From contig JAJIRX010000852.1 in assembly GCA_023853785.1 (NCBI GenBank), positions 62,001 to 126,000 of the forward strand: a stretch of 64,000 nt of DNA. Direction: 5' to 3'. Shown piece by piece: positions 12,811 through 24,266 of the stretch. The translations under genes were made by a program, and so were the position numbers. Numbering within the stretch: position 1 is the stretch's first letter; every line of letters begins with the position of its first letter. Origin of the DNA: Psilocybe azurescens (Eukaryota > Basidiomycota > Agaricomycetes > Agaricales > Agrocybaceae). The notes beneath the pieces are model-generated. The model did no database searches. It was not told where the DNA came from and saw nothing but the letters and a program-made list of their open reading frames with translations.

Positions 12811-15800
12811 AAACCGTGCGTAGTCCCATCGAATTTGCGAAATGCTTTGCCTTTCGGCGCTCGGAAGAGCCTTGGTGAGGGTGTCCAGCGGTTTGGTCGT
12901 CGGTAGGGCAATAAATTAATTTTATGCTGCCGGCCTCGATGATATAGCGAATAAAATGGTAGCGTATGTCGATGTGCTTGGTGCGGGCGTGGAAATTACT
13001 GCCATGGGGCGAGGGCAATGGCGGACTGGTTGTCGCCGTGAGAGAGTGGTGGGGACGATGAGCTTGAGGTTGAGTCGTTTGAAGATTTCGTTGACTAAGC
13101 TGCGTAGCCACATGGCTTCCTTGGCAGCGTGGGTAGCGGCAACGTACTCGGCTTCGGTTGTTGAAAGAGTTACCAACTCTTGCTTCTTCGACGACCACGA
13201 CACCGCTCCTCCATCCACCACAAACACGTACCCAGAAATCGCTCGCCTGTGCTCCTGCGAGGCCCCATCCGCATCCACAAAACCAACCAAGTCTGACCTT
13301 TCACCACCATACACCAACTCCAAATTCCGAGTGCCCTTCAGGTACCGGAAAATTTTCTTCACAGCCTCCCAGTGGATCCAGGCCGGGTTGTCAATGAATT
13401 GCGCTGACGGTGTTCGTGGCAAACGTGATATCGGGTCGAGTGCCCATGGACGCGTACATCAGCGAGCCCACGGCTTCAGCGATACGGTACGTTTTTCATT
13501 CGGGCAATGTCGGCAAGTGTGGTTGGGCATTGGGATTGAGCAAGTGGCTGACTGGGATCGATAGGGATCGCGCAAGGCTTCAAGTCGTCGAAATTGAACC
13601 GGGTAACGATGGTGTCGATGTAGGCTCCTTGGGATAAGGATATGGTTTTGTTGGCAAAGTCACGAGAGATTTTGAAACCTAGGAGCCACTTGCATTCGCC
13701 GAGGTCAGTAATTTTGTACCGCTTGTTGATCTCAACTTTGAACTCCTCAATCAGCTTCCTCTCGCTCCCTGTTACGCAGGGCAGTCGTCAACATGAACCC
13801 CACTATGACAATCTCCCCCTCAACAACCTTCACAAACACCCCATGGTCGGCATCCAACACGTAGAAGTCAAGGTCTTCCATGGCCTTCTTCAACGCATCG
13901 TACCAGTTTTTAGCCCCTTGTTTCAACCCGTACAAGGACTTGAAGAGTCGGCAAACATATTGGCGTGAGTTTTTGGTTGCAAATCCACGTGGTTGCTCAA
14001 GATAGATAACTTCTGTTTCATCCAGAACGGAATTTAAGAACGCGCTATCAAAGTCGATGCAGTCGAGAGGCCAACCATTTCGATTGGCGAGGGCAATGAG
14101 GTAGCGGAAGGTGGATAAACGAGCGACTGGTGCATAGGTCTCGCTGTAGTCGACACTGTAGATTTGGGTAAATCCACGTGCGACGAGGCGAGCCTTGTAT
14201 TTGTCGATCTCGCCTGCAGCATTCTTCTTGATGCGCAGGACCCATTTGCATCCGACAACGTTGGCGTTGGCGGGACGCTCGACGATCTTCCAGGTCCCGT
14301 TTGCCTCAAGCGAAGCGAGCTCAGATTTGATTGCTGCCTCCCATTTTGGCCAGTCGGATCTCCTCTTGGCCTCATCATATGTCGGGTTCAGACCCTCTGC
14401 AGCATCCATAGCTGTTGCCATCGCAAACTCCATCCCCTCGACAATGTCCCATGCATCTGCCAATAGCCCTTCATCACCAAACTCTTCCTCAGCCTTCTCT
14501 TCCTCCACAATCTCGGGAACCACCTGCAACCCACGAGGAAATTGTTGGGATGACGGTAAGTTGCTCGCTTTTGCCACACCCTGTCGGATATCTCTGACGT
14601 AGCTGCTTTCTTTGCGTAGGGCGGGTGCTTCGACGTAACGGCTCCTCGGCTTTGGGTGGCTTGTCGTTGGGTTCTGAGGATACGTGGCGCTTGTTGTCCA
14701 TGCCAAGGTCATCGTCGGATTCGTCCTGCTCCCTCTCAAGCGTGTACGTTGTCCACAGAAACCTCATCCGGCACAAATCTGACACTCCTTTCCACAATCA
14801 CAGACCTCTTCTCAGCGTAATACACCCTATGCCCATGGCTCTCCTCGTCAAACCCCATCCACTTCCCCTTCTTCGCCCTTCCATCCAGCTTGGTCCCACT
14901 TGTATCATGAACCCACACATCACATCCCCATGGATGCAAGTTAGAGATATCAGGCTTATGCCCCAGCAAGACTTCGTACGGCGTTGCGTCGCCGAGAGCC
15001 CGAGTTGATGTTCGGTTCTTCAAGTAGACCACATGGTTCAGGGCCTCGCCCCACAGGAACTTCGGAAGGCCGCTGTCGTGTCGCATGGCACGAACTTTAT
15101 CGAGGAGGGTGCGGTTAAGGCGTTCAGCGACGCCGTTGTATTCGGGAGTGTCATGAACGGTAAGCCTTCGAGTAGTACCTGCGAGATTGAGATGGGCTGA
15201 GAATTCGTTGCTTAGATATTCCCCTCCGCGATCACTGTGGAGCTTCCTCACAGGACGGCGATGTTGGAGCTTGAGCCATGCCTCAAGTGTTGGTAGGATT
15301 CGAATGTTTCATCCTTGGTGCGAAGCAGGTAGACTTTTGTAAAGCGACTGTGGTCGTCCGTAAAACTGACAAAAGTATTCTTTGCGATTGATAGTTTCCA
15401 CCGGCGAGGGTCCCCACACGTCTGAGTGAACCTCATCACCAACTTCCTCAGCCTGATCTTCCTCTCGCACCTTCTTGACCGCCTTCCGATGTCCCTTCCC
15501 CCACTCGCACGACTCGCAAAATGATGGCTTACTCTCCTCATCCAACTCAATACCCTGCACCATTCCCTTCTCCACCAGCTTCTTTGCTACCTCATGGCTC
15601 ACATGACCCAGGCGACAATGTAATTCATCAATCGTCAAGACCTCGACAACCCTTCCTGCATACCCCTCGACTTCCGGCCTTGCCGTAAAGACGCGATAGA
15701 GTCCCCGCTGGACTTCAATCCTTCCGAGAGGCTTCTTGTTCTTATCAAAGATCCTGCAGCTTGTTCCAGAGAAGACAACGGTGGATCCGCTCTGAGCAAT

Positions 15801-17371
15801 TCGACTGATGGAGATGAGGGTAACACCCATGTTGGGTGCATAGAGGACATCACGAAGCAGCTGCTTCGTCGTGGAGGTGCCATCATTGTTTGGGATGTCG
15901 ACATACATGTCGCCTTTGCCCGTTCGCGAAGAATTTTCGCTTGTCGGCCGGGCGGTGATTGGCTTGGGATCAATTTCAACAAAGTTGATGAAGCGGTGGT
16001 GGTACCCAGACATATGGCGCTGTCAGCGCCTGAGTCGTACAGGTCCATATCGATGAGGCCATGCTCGTTGGCAAGGGTGGTGGAGGTGTGGGAGGTATAG
16101 GCCTCGTCGGCTTGGTTTAGAGCATTGACAAGCCAGGAAGTGGGTGCGTAAACTCTCTCATACTCCTCATCATCGTCATCTGATTCCAAGTCAGAGACTT
16201 CCTGTAGATCCGGGACTGAGTCGCTGTCGCTGTCACTGTTGCTGACAGGCTCGAGGTTGGGTGGATCATCCAAGCCATACTGGAGCCGTCAAGACAAAGT
16301 CCATGAGGTCATCATCGGATAACGCGAAGCTGGGAACAGAAGAGATATCGCCATCTGAGATGGCATCATACTCTTCGTCTGACGATGTCATGGCCATCCA
16401 GCCTTCTTCGTCATCATCATCCTTTGCACTAGCCGCCATCTCCTTGCCTTTTCCCTTCCCTTCCTTCTCCTTTTCCTTTCCCTTCCCCTTCGGGCCCTGG
16501 CCGGCTTTCCCACCGCCTTCTGCCCAACACTCGGACTTGAAATGTCCCTTCTTTTGCAGTTGTAACACTCGACATTCTTCCTAGAACTCGAGCCTGCCCC
16601 AAACCTCCTTCCTCTGCCACCGCTCCCGCTGCCTCGTGCCGAATCATTGGAGAAGAAGGCTGCATTCTCCTCTCGCTTGGCTCCCTTGGAACCCAAAGAT
16701 CGACGGTCAAACTCCTCGGTCACGGTGTGCATGAGATTGTCGGCAGTTAGGGTGGTGCCGAGAACGCTTGACGTTGGCGTTTCACGGGCGGAGATGTATG
16801 GGTCATACGATGAGGGTAAAGAACCCATGACGATGGCGTAGAAGTCATCGTCCAATGGTGGTTGGCCCATAGCGGCCAGATCCTCGCGCATGGTGCGCAT
16901 CTTTGTGAAGTGCGCTCGCACATCACCCTTCTCCGCACATCGCTCCAACTGGAGACGGCGCCGAAGGTCCACGGATACCATCCGTGACTTGTTCTCGAAG
17001 TCCCCGCGAGGGCTTCCCAGATCTCGTATGCAGTAGTTTTGCCACGAATCTTTAAAAAGTGTGAGTCCGAAATTGTCGCAGCAATTTGTTGCTTAACGAC
17101 GGCTTCCCCTTGGTTCCAGATTTTGAGCTCCTTCCTCCACGCTGTGTCGAGAACAACCTCAGCAGCAGTGAGAACCTGCGGCGTCGGAGGGCTTGGAGAG
17201 GCTCGAGTAATGGGGTCGGGTGGTGCGACAGCGCTGCCGTCTACGTGATCAAGGTAGCCGCGCGTCGATGGACCATAAGAACCGGGTTTTATAGATGACC
17301 CAGTTCACGCCGGCCTCCTCAAGTTTTGGAATTTTCATAAAGTCGTCTCCGAGCTTGATAGTCGAGGACAT
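12809..17371 (-). CDS. Copia Gag-Pol polyprotein, frameshifted in several places
   Basis: Starts MSSTIKLGDDFMKIPKLEEA at 17371. The Gag helical region spans to about 16600. A CCHC zinc knuckle (CYNCKKKGHFKSEC after one restored base) is near 16520-16565. The protease has DSGA near 16030. The GAG-pre-integrase segment ELHCRLGHVSHE is near 15600. The integrase core shows SDVWGPS, FVSFTDDHSR and LHSDRGGEY, then NGVAERLNRTLLDK (15050-15450). The reverse transcriptase shows CKWVLRIKK, KARLVARGFTQ, FDSAFLN and VHVDD (13780-14300). The RNase H shows GFVDADGAS and LSTTEAEYVAATHAA (13120-13300). Frame breaks were seen near 17262, 16545, 16265, 16010, 15380, 15265, 14745, 13775 and 12990. Most fall in homopolymers, so sequence error competes with decay as the cause. 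Confidence 0.9.
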
Positions 17372-17450
17372 GTTTACTGTAGGGAATGATTTGTTGTACT
17401 TGAGGCGAGAATAGATTGAGTCGGGTTATATGATGTATTTAGCAGTAAAT

Positions 17451-17465
17451 CCCGGGCCCATAACC
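17451..17465 (-). promoter_or_regulatory. Primer-binding site matching initiator tRNA-Met anticodon arm
   Basis: The plus strand reads GGGCCCATAACC immediately next to the 5' LTR, like the anticodon stem-loop of eukaryotic initiator tRNA-Met (loop CAT AA). In element sense this is the complement, which lets a cleaved tRNA half prime reverse transcription, the mechanism established for Drosophila copia. The tRNA match is from memory of the conserved arm. Confidence 0.7.
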
Positions 17466-17740
17466 TATAGGAAGATAACTCAGTACGTGTATGACGGACT
17501 GTATAGAATTCGGTAGTACCTATAGGAAGATAACTACACATTGTCATAAGTAAAAGGTAACGGAATACAAAGGACAGGACAAGTACTCACCTCAGTACGT
17601 GTATGACGGACTGAGGGAGTACGACGTCGAAAGAAAGGTTTATAACCTATGAAAGCATGAATGTAACTAAGTTCTATCATATTCTTGAATGTAACAAGGG
17701 AGAGTGACCTGAAGGCCTAGAACGGTTTGTAATCTCAATA
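17466..17740 (-). repeat. 5' LTR of the copia element
   Basis: 275 bp, identical by eye to the left LTR and carrying the same internal direct repeats. It should hold the element promoter for leftward transcription. It is followed on its right by the CCGAC target duplication (17741-17745). Confidence 0.92.
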
Positions 17741-17745
17741 CCGAC

Positions 17746-19112
17746 CTCTACTGCTTTTACACTCTTTCTCTTCTGTAACATATTTTCTCTTTCTAATGTA
17801 CCATAGTTCTTTGTTATCCTTCTTACCCGCTCCATTATTTATATCTTTATTTTTCTATCTTCACGCACCACGTAGTGCCTCTGTCAACCTCGGCTTACTA
17901 TAGGCCATAGTTCTACATTACCCTATACACACACATGGACAGTTAGATACACAAGTCCGCCACACTCGGAGAACCGAGACGTAGTAGATACTCTAGCGTA
18001 GGGTGGTACTTCTTTGCACCCGTGCGTCTTAGCGCTCTGACTGCTTCTTGCATGTTAATCAACTGATTCAAAATAATACAATAAAATAAAAAGAAGTCAA
18101 ACAGTGGATGACTTCCGTAGACTTTTAGTGTATGTCTGGTGCCAATAAAATGCACCAGAATAATTAAAATTATTAATGGTCCAAAAAATAATGCACATAT
18201 ACAAAATCCGTAGCCCGCATACACCAGACTACACCAGACTATAAATTTATTTTCAAGCAATAAAGATGTCCGGAAACAGATGAATACATCGCGGATCGGT
18301 GATGGCAGTCAGGTGAGCTGTCCCTTTATGGCAACTCATCTGATGGCTTGTATTCTGGTGTACAAAAACTGCAAAAAGTATTTAGAACGGCCTCCCGACC
18401 CCATCCCAGATTATTATTTTAGAACGCCTCAAATCGCAAAATATTTTTTGATGGCATCTCCGGCATCTCCGGCAAATGGAATCTGGTGTGTTGTATTGGC
18501 ACCAGACGTACACTAAAAGTCTACGGAAGTCATCCAGTGCCATTCTGGAATCATTCGAGTTCCCAACGTGCCACATTGATCGGGAATTTAAACCATTTAA
18601 GAGAAACTTCAATTGTCAAATGGGACTCTGCTTCGCAAATCTATATAAACCTACATTTACAAGAGCAACCCAGGCGGCGTGGTGCCCTTTAAGTCTTTAA
18701 AGCTTTATTTCTCTGTCTTTAATAATCATCTCTCCTATGTCGTTCCGATGGACATCTTTCCTAATCACTATCTGATCCATCCGCTGCGCTGGCACACACG
18801 AAGCGGACTACTCAATTCTCCTCCCCACGATTTCTATTGGAGTTCTACGGGAGGTCGCCAGATTGTTCGATCAGCTTATGGTTTTGCATAGCTCAGTAAT
18901 TGTGTTTACCCGAGGAAGCTTTTCATACCTTTACTGTCTGTCATAGGTTCGAGATAGCTTTCCATCGTGGGGCAGACGGCCCGCGAGGGTCAGTCTTGAA
19001 CACTGATTAGGGTGCTTCAAATGTCTCCCAAACCCGTACTTTCACCGAGGAACAGAGCTGCGCATATAAGCTCTCAGAAGACGTATCATTCGTGCGGCTT
19101 GCAGCAGTTCCT
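17746..19112. other. Intergenic region between the copia element and the pectin methylesterase array
   Basis: About 1.4 kb, AT-rich near 18050-18250. No supported coding exon. It holds the inverted repeat at 18105-18536 and short direct repeats (ACACCAGACT twice near 18220-18240, GGCATCTCC twice near 18452-18472). Confidence 0.5.
18105..18536. repeat. Inverted repeat with about 53-bp arms
   Basis: Arm 18105-18157 and the reverse complement of 18484-18536 agree at nearly every position (a handful of mismatches), with about 330 bp between. The arms start TGGATGACTTCCGTAGAC. No target duplication or transposase was seen. It could be a decayed non-autonomous DNA transposon or a remnant of an inverted duplication. 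Confidence 0.75.
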
Positions 19113-20414
19113 ATGTTCAAACTTTTTACCTTCTGTCTCATATCAACGATTTTATGGACGGCTACTCAAGGGGCCGTACGTACCTCGCCTTCCCCTGGAT
19201 CGGTTATCGTCCGGTCTGGAACAAAGACATCTGGGGAGTTCTCAACTATCGCTGCAGCTCTTGCCTCTTTGCCCGATGATAGCTCTACGAGGTCGATATT
19301 TATCTATCCTGGAACATACTCAGAACAAATATATATCACACGCAGCGGACCCCTGACAGTAAGTATGGACCGATTTCAAGGAATATGTAGCGCATACTTA
19401 TAGTATGTCGCGTTTTTTTTATAGATATATGGCTTTACGAACAATACAGATTCATATATGTCGAACCAGGTCACGATACAGGCTGCAGTTCCAGCCAGCA
19501 TAGCCGGTTCAGATGACGCTAGTGGAACCTTACGCGTCCACAAGGATGACTTCAAAATGTACAACGTGAACGTCAAGAACAATTATGGAGTCGGTTCCCA
19601 GGCCATTGCTATCAGCCAGTACGGGAATCGTGTCGGGCTGTACGCCTGTGGATTCTATGGATACCAGGATACATTATATGCCAACAAGGGTACGCAAGTG
19701 TACCTCAAAGGTTATATCGAGGCCGGTCAAACTTTCCTGTCTGTAAATACTATGGACTGAAGTGACTCTCGATTTCAAGGGTGCAGTCGATTTTATTTTC
19801 GGTCGAACGGGTTTGGCGTATTTTGGTGGCAATACTATTGGAGTCAAAGCTCCGGGATGTATAACTGCCAGCGGCCGGCAGTCCAACGATTCTGGAAGCT
19901 GTAAGTGCACCACATGCGTTCATACACATGATTCCTCATTCAGATGTGCAGACGTGTTTGATCATAATACGATCATCTTCGCACCAGGCGCTTCTTCCAG
20001 TGCGTCCAGGGAGATTTATCTCGGAAGACCCTGGGCAGGTCGGTCTTTCTCTTTGAAAGCATGATCCATGAGTACAATTACTGATTATCTACAGATTACG
20101 CGAAGTAAGCCATCTTCCTATTGTTTCTGGAAAATATGTTATGTTTTGAGCTCATACCTTCATCAGAGTGATTTTCAAAATACCGTAGTCACAGCACCCT
20201 CAACCCAGCCATATGGTCTGTCTGGAACGCAGCAACGCCTAATACAGACCACGTATTTCTAGCAGAATACAATACAACGGGAAGTGGTGTCAGCGGAGCT
20301 TCTCGCCCCACCTTTGCCACGGTGCTCAGTGTCAAACAAGCCGCCTCCTATTCAATTTCCAGCGTTGTTGGCAACGACTATGCGAGTTGGGTGGACGCCG
20401 CATACATAGTTTGA
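19113..20414 (+). CDS. Pectin methylesterase A (carbohydrate esterase family 8), first of four
   Basis: Removes methyl groups from homogalacturonan in plant cell walls, outside the cell. The ATG at 19113 gives a signal peptide (MFKLFTFCLISTILWTATQG). The CE8 beta-helix follows: GSQAIAISQYG, GYQDTLYA with the first catalytic Asp, GAVDFIFGR with the nucleophile Asp, and LGRPWA with the substrate-binding Arg and Trp. It ends VGNDYASWVDAAYIV. Exon 1 ends at 19358 and exon 2 starts at 19425. The intron after GYIE should begin at about 19723 but reads GCCGGTC where copies B-D have GT. In the last exon the frame fails at an A-run near 20177 and a C-run near 20196, each lacking one base. It is either a decaying copy or carries sequence errors. 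Closest to copy D in the window. Confidence 0.88.
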
Positions 20415-20871
20415 GATCGTACGGACGGGAAGGCTTCTGTTCTTGCTGGTGACCAGGTCAGAAGGTTGACATCTTTAGCTTCCCTTCCTTGGTAGTAGTA
20501 AGTCAGAAGACGAGATTTCAGGAGTCGGAAAAACTTATGTGGTCAACCTTTGTCAATAGTAAACGCCGAAATATCACGATATTCATTCCTCATTCCAGGT
20601 CCAACCATGTACTGTCATCCTTTCCTCGTGCTATCCTCGACCTGTTCATATTCAAATGAAAGAACGGCCCGCTTGGGCAACATTGTCCTTAATATAGAGC
20701 TCGAAAGGTCTAGCAATTGTTTAACCCTCGGTGGATGTTCAGTTTCGAGACTCATTTTCTCAAGACATGACTTGTTCGAATTGTATAAATTCTCGGCGTT
20801 GAAGGTGGTTCTGACGACCTCCTGTTCTACGAAGGTTACCCTCTGCAATCATCTCGATCTCCTACAACTTT
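20415..20871. other. Spacer between pectin methylesterases A and B
   Basis: 457 bp. An open frame crosses it (from 20550), but only the part from about 20872 resembles esterase. The promoter of copy B must lie here; no clear motif was seen. Confidence 0.45.
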
Positions 20872-22165
20872 ATGCTTTTCTTTTGGATTTACATCCTCGC
20901 CTTTTTTCGGGAAGGGCCTGGGGTGCCACTAGAACATCACCGCCTGCTGGAGCTGTCATTGTACGCTCAGGAACGACCACTACAGGAGAATTCAACACCG
21001 TGTCGCAAGCTGTAAACTCTTTACCTAATGATAATTCTGCAAGAACTATTTTCATCTTCCTGGCACTTATACGGAGCAAGTGAACATCACTCGACCCGGG
21101 CCTCTCACAGTATGTCTCTGATTGATGGGCTACATTGCAAATTTATGATACATCCACTCTAGATTTTTGGGTCTACCACTGATACCACGACGTATTTGAA
21201 GAATTCTGTAACCATTCAATTCGGCCTGTCTCTGTTGACGGCAGGATCTGATGACATTAGTGGGACTCTACGTGTCCACAAAAACGATTTTAAATTGTAT
21301 AATGTGAACGTCAAAAACACCTTCGGACAAGGTTCTCAGGCAATCGCCATCAGCCAATACGGAACGCGCGTTGGTTTGTACGGCTGCGGATTTTTTGGAT
21401 TCCAGGATACGGTTCTTGCGGAACAAGGTACTCAGGTATTTTTGAGGGGATTTATCGAGGTACGTAAATCAGGAACGGAACCTTTGAACCTTTATATTCA
21501 CCATCAATGTTTGGACGATTATACAGGGGCTACAGACTTTATCTTCGGTCAAAGAGGGCAAGCCTACTTTGAACAAAACACAATCTCAGTTACCGCTCAT
21601 GGTTGTATTACGGCCAGTGGTCGGACATCAAACGACAGCACGAGTTGTAAGCCGTTGCATGTTTCCTTACTTGAGTATAGACTTGTTCTGACTTCTCCCC
21701 AGATGTCTTCAACGAGAACACAATAGTTCTTGCGAGCAATGCTGCTTCTAATACAGCCGGCAACATATTCCTCGGAAGACCTTGGGGAGGTAAGCTTGAT
21801 TGCCGTCGTTGTGTCTGCCGCATTTGATCACTTATTTGTCTATATTGCAGACTTCGCGAAGTCAGTGTTGCACTCTAACATAACTCTTTGAACAATCGCT
21901 GATATGAATGTCAAGTGTTATTTTCAAGAACACAGTGATCACTGCACCCCTCAATAAAGCACTATGGTCTATCTGGAATGTCGGAGACGAACGAACAGAT
22001 CACGTCACTTTCTTGGACTTCAACAGTACAGGATCAGGCGTCTCGGGCGCCAATCGAGCCAGCTTCTCCTCTCAGCTCACCGCTAGTCAAGCGGCAGCAT
22101 TCACAATCTCCAGTGCAGTTGGTAGTGACTTCGCCACATGGGTGGATACTTCCTATCTCGCATAA
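20872..22165 (+). CDS. Pectin methylesterase B (carbohydrate esterase family 8), second of four
   Basis: Same role as its neighbours. The ATG at 20872 starts a signal peptide (MLFFWIYILAFF) that joins the mature protein SGRAWGATRTSPPAG only if the T-run near 20900 has one more T. A second one-base loss near 21058 breaks the exon before PGTYTEQ. Core motifs: DDISGTLRVHKNDFKLYNVN, GSQAIAISQYGTRVGLYG, GFQDTVLA (first Asp), GATDFIFGQRG (nucleophile Asp) and LGRPWG. The donor after GFIE is a normal GTACGT, unlike copy A. It ends SDFATWVDTSYLA at 22165. Very similar to copy C, so the two look like a recent duplicate pair. Confident on family; functionality depends on whether the base losses are real. 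Confidence 0.9.
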
Positions 22166-22683
22166 CTTGGAGGTTAGGTTATGACGTATGCCGTTTTTCA
22201 AAAGCACTTCAATAACTCTCAAACGATGTTCTCAAGATGTTCTTCGTACGATGTACAATCGCAATCGAAATCGAATTAACCATTCCTGAGCAATGGTTCT
22301 AAAATTATTGCAACATTTCCTTGACAAGTCTTCGACATCTTTGACGCAGATTCGGCGGGCGTGCATTGGTCGAGCGCCATTAATTTGTACGGTCCGGCCC
22401 AAGCTTGCTATTAATATTTGATTAATATCAAATCCCGGCGGACCGTGCTGCTGCACTCGACATGGTGCACATATATAATCTCCAGCTATACATCGCCTTT
22501 TTCTCCCAAGGCTCGACCTTTGGCTTGATTGATTGACGTTAAATGAAATCCCATACATTGAAGGGTATGCAAGCTACTCTCACCGACTGAAAATCCTTCT
22601 GGTTTACTTGTCTCGTTTGCCGACTCCATTATCCAGCCTCAAGAAAATCTGAGTTACCCATGCCAAACTACACCTCTTTACCA
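22166..22683. other. Spacer between pectin methylesterases B and C
   Basis: About 520 bp with no supported gene. The region near 22360-22480 contains CGG-type triplets (TTCGGCGGG, CCCGGCGGACCG) that could suit zinc-cluster regulators; this is suggestive only. The promoter of copy C lies here. Confidence 0.4.
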
Positions 22684-23969
22684 ATGAGGGTGATGCTGCT
22701 TGGGTTACTCCAAGTGGTGTTTGGGCTTGATAGAACAACTCCTCCCCAGGGGCATATGTTGTACGGGCAGGAACATCACCCTCTTCTGGAGAATTCGATA
22801 CTATCTCCAGCGCTGTCAATGTTCTGCCTAACGATAATTCAGCTCAAACAATTTTCATATTTCCAGGGACGTACATCGAACAAGTTAATATAACGCGGCC
22901 TGGCCCACTAACCGTAGGAACTTAAAACCATTCTAGATGCTCTTTCTGTATGATCTGACTGCAATGTCCTTCAGATGATGGGATTTACGCCCGACACATC
23001 TACATACCTTGGAAATACCGTTACAATCGAGTTCGGCCTGTCTGCTGCTGCTACAGGCTCGGACGATGTTAGCGGTACTCTGCGTATCCACAAAAACGAT
23101 TTCAAACTCTACAATATAAACGTTAAGAATACCTTCGGCGTCGGCTCACAGGCAATCGCTATCAGTCAGTACGGGACCCGCGTTGGACTATACGGGTGTG
23201 GTTTCTTCGGATTTCAAGACACTATTCTGGCCGAGCAAGGTACACAGGTGTTCTTGAAAGGATATATCGAGGTAATGTCTTCCGTGGAGTCTAGACATGG
23301 ACTCTAGCTTCTTGACTGAATACTGGACCGTCAAAGGGGGCCACGGACTTTATCTTTGGTCAGAGAGGTCAAGCTTATTTTGAAGGCAACACAATCGCAG
23401 TCAGTGCCGCTGGGTATATTACCGCCAGTGGGCGTACTTCCAATGATGACACCAGTTGTACGCCGTTTCCAACTTTGCACTATAATATATATTCATTAAT
23501 CGTAGATGTCTTCAACGATAACACAATTGTTCTGGCTGAAGATGCTGCCTCAAATACAGCGGGCAGAGTATTTCTAGGCAGGCCGTGGGGTGGTAAGCAT
23601 CAAAAATCCTTTCCGGATACTTTCCTGACGCGTCAATTCACTTCAACTTATTCCAGACTTTGCAAAGTGAGTAACTGCTAAACTGTACAGCTTGGAGAAG
23701 AACTAACACGTCAGTCCAGGGTCATATTTAAAAATACTGTCATCACAGCACCTCTCAATAAAAGCGTGTGGTCAATCTGGAATGTCGGAGATGAGCGGAC
23801 AGATAATGTTTTCTTGGCCGACTTCAACAGTACAGGCGTTGGGATCGCTGGAGCGCAGCGCGCTAGCTTTGGGAGCCAGCTGACAGCGGAGCAGGCAACC
23901 ACATTCAATATTTCTAGTGCAATCGGCAGCGACTTCGCAACGTGGGTGGATACTTTATTCCTCGCATAG
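22684..23969 (+). CDS. Pectin methylesterase C (carbohydrate esterase family 8), third of four
   Basis: Secreted pectin-demethylating enzyme. The start at 22684 (MRVMLLGLLQVVFGLDR) gives a compact signal peptide; an in-frame ATG at 22660 is the alternative. One C is missing from the run near 22744, after which the mature N-terminus (EFDTISSAVNVLPND) reads in another frame. Core motifs: DDVSGTLRIHKNDFKLYNIN, GSQAIAISQYGTRVGLYG, GFQDTILA, ATDFIFGQRGQAYF and FLGRPWG. Introns are about 50-60 bp, with donors at GYIE and LGRPWG as in copy B. It ends SDFATWVDTLFLA. Between 22975 and 23969 it tracks copy B almost residue for residue. Confidence 0.9.
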
Positions 23970-24266
23970 CACTCTTCGATTGTAACTTTTCGAATTGAAT
24001 GTCGAAGTTGAGGGAACACGAGCCAGCGGACCGCGCCTGAGGACGGCCCGTGGTCATATTTACTTCAATTTGTTCTAAATCTATAAAATATCATTCTGAC
24101 ACCAGCTTTCTTACCTTCTTGAACCTGCCGCATGACACAATTCTCGTAGATCATGGGTCCATGTTGATGAAGTATGACAATGAGAGAGATGTAACGGTAT
24201 AATAGCGACAGCGCACCATCCGAACTGACGCAAAAGCGCAAGCACTCGATATCGAAAACTGTCGAA

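Larger units (their letters stand above)
12526..17740 (-). mobile_element. Ty1/copia LTR retrotransposon, complete, with frameshifted gag-pol
   Basis: A 5,215-bp element reading right to left. Two 275-bp LTRs (12526-12800 and 17466-17740) look identical base for base and are bounded by a CCGAC duplication. Inside the 3' LTR (left) is a purine tract. Inside the 5' LTR (right) is a primer-binding site. Between them lies one Gag-Pol region with the copia order: Gag, zinc knuckle, protease, integrase, reverse transcriptase, RNase H. Integrase ahead of reverse transcriptase separates it from Gypsy elements. Identical LTRs imply recent insertion, yet the reading frame breaks in at least eight places. 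It sits between genes and disrupts none that I can see. Confidence 0.95.

Noticed and set aside
12956..13564. 202-codon plus-strand open frame
   Set aside because: It is the antisense shadow of the copia RNase H region.
16520..16570. Programmed frameshift at the A-run in the copia zinc knuckle
   Set aside because: Tempting because it sits between Gag and Pol, but similar one-base slips occur throughout the element and in ordinary genes, so error or decay is simpler.
19113..23969. Calling pectin methylesterases A-C pseudogenes
   Set aside because: Most of their breaks are one-base homopolymer losses also seen in essential genes; only the donor change in copy A is independent evidence.
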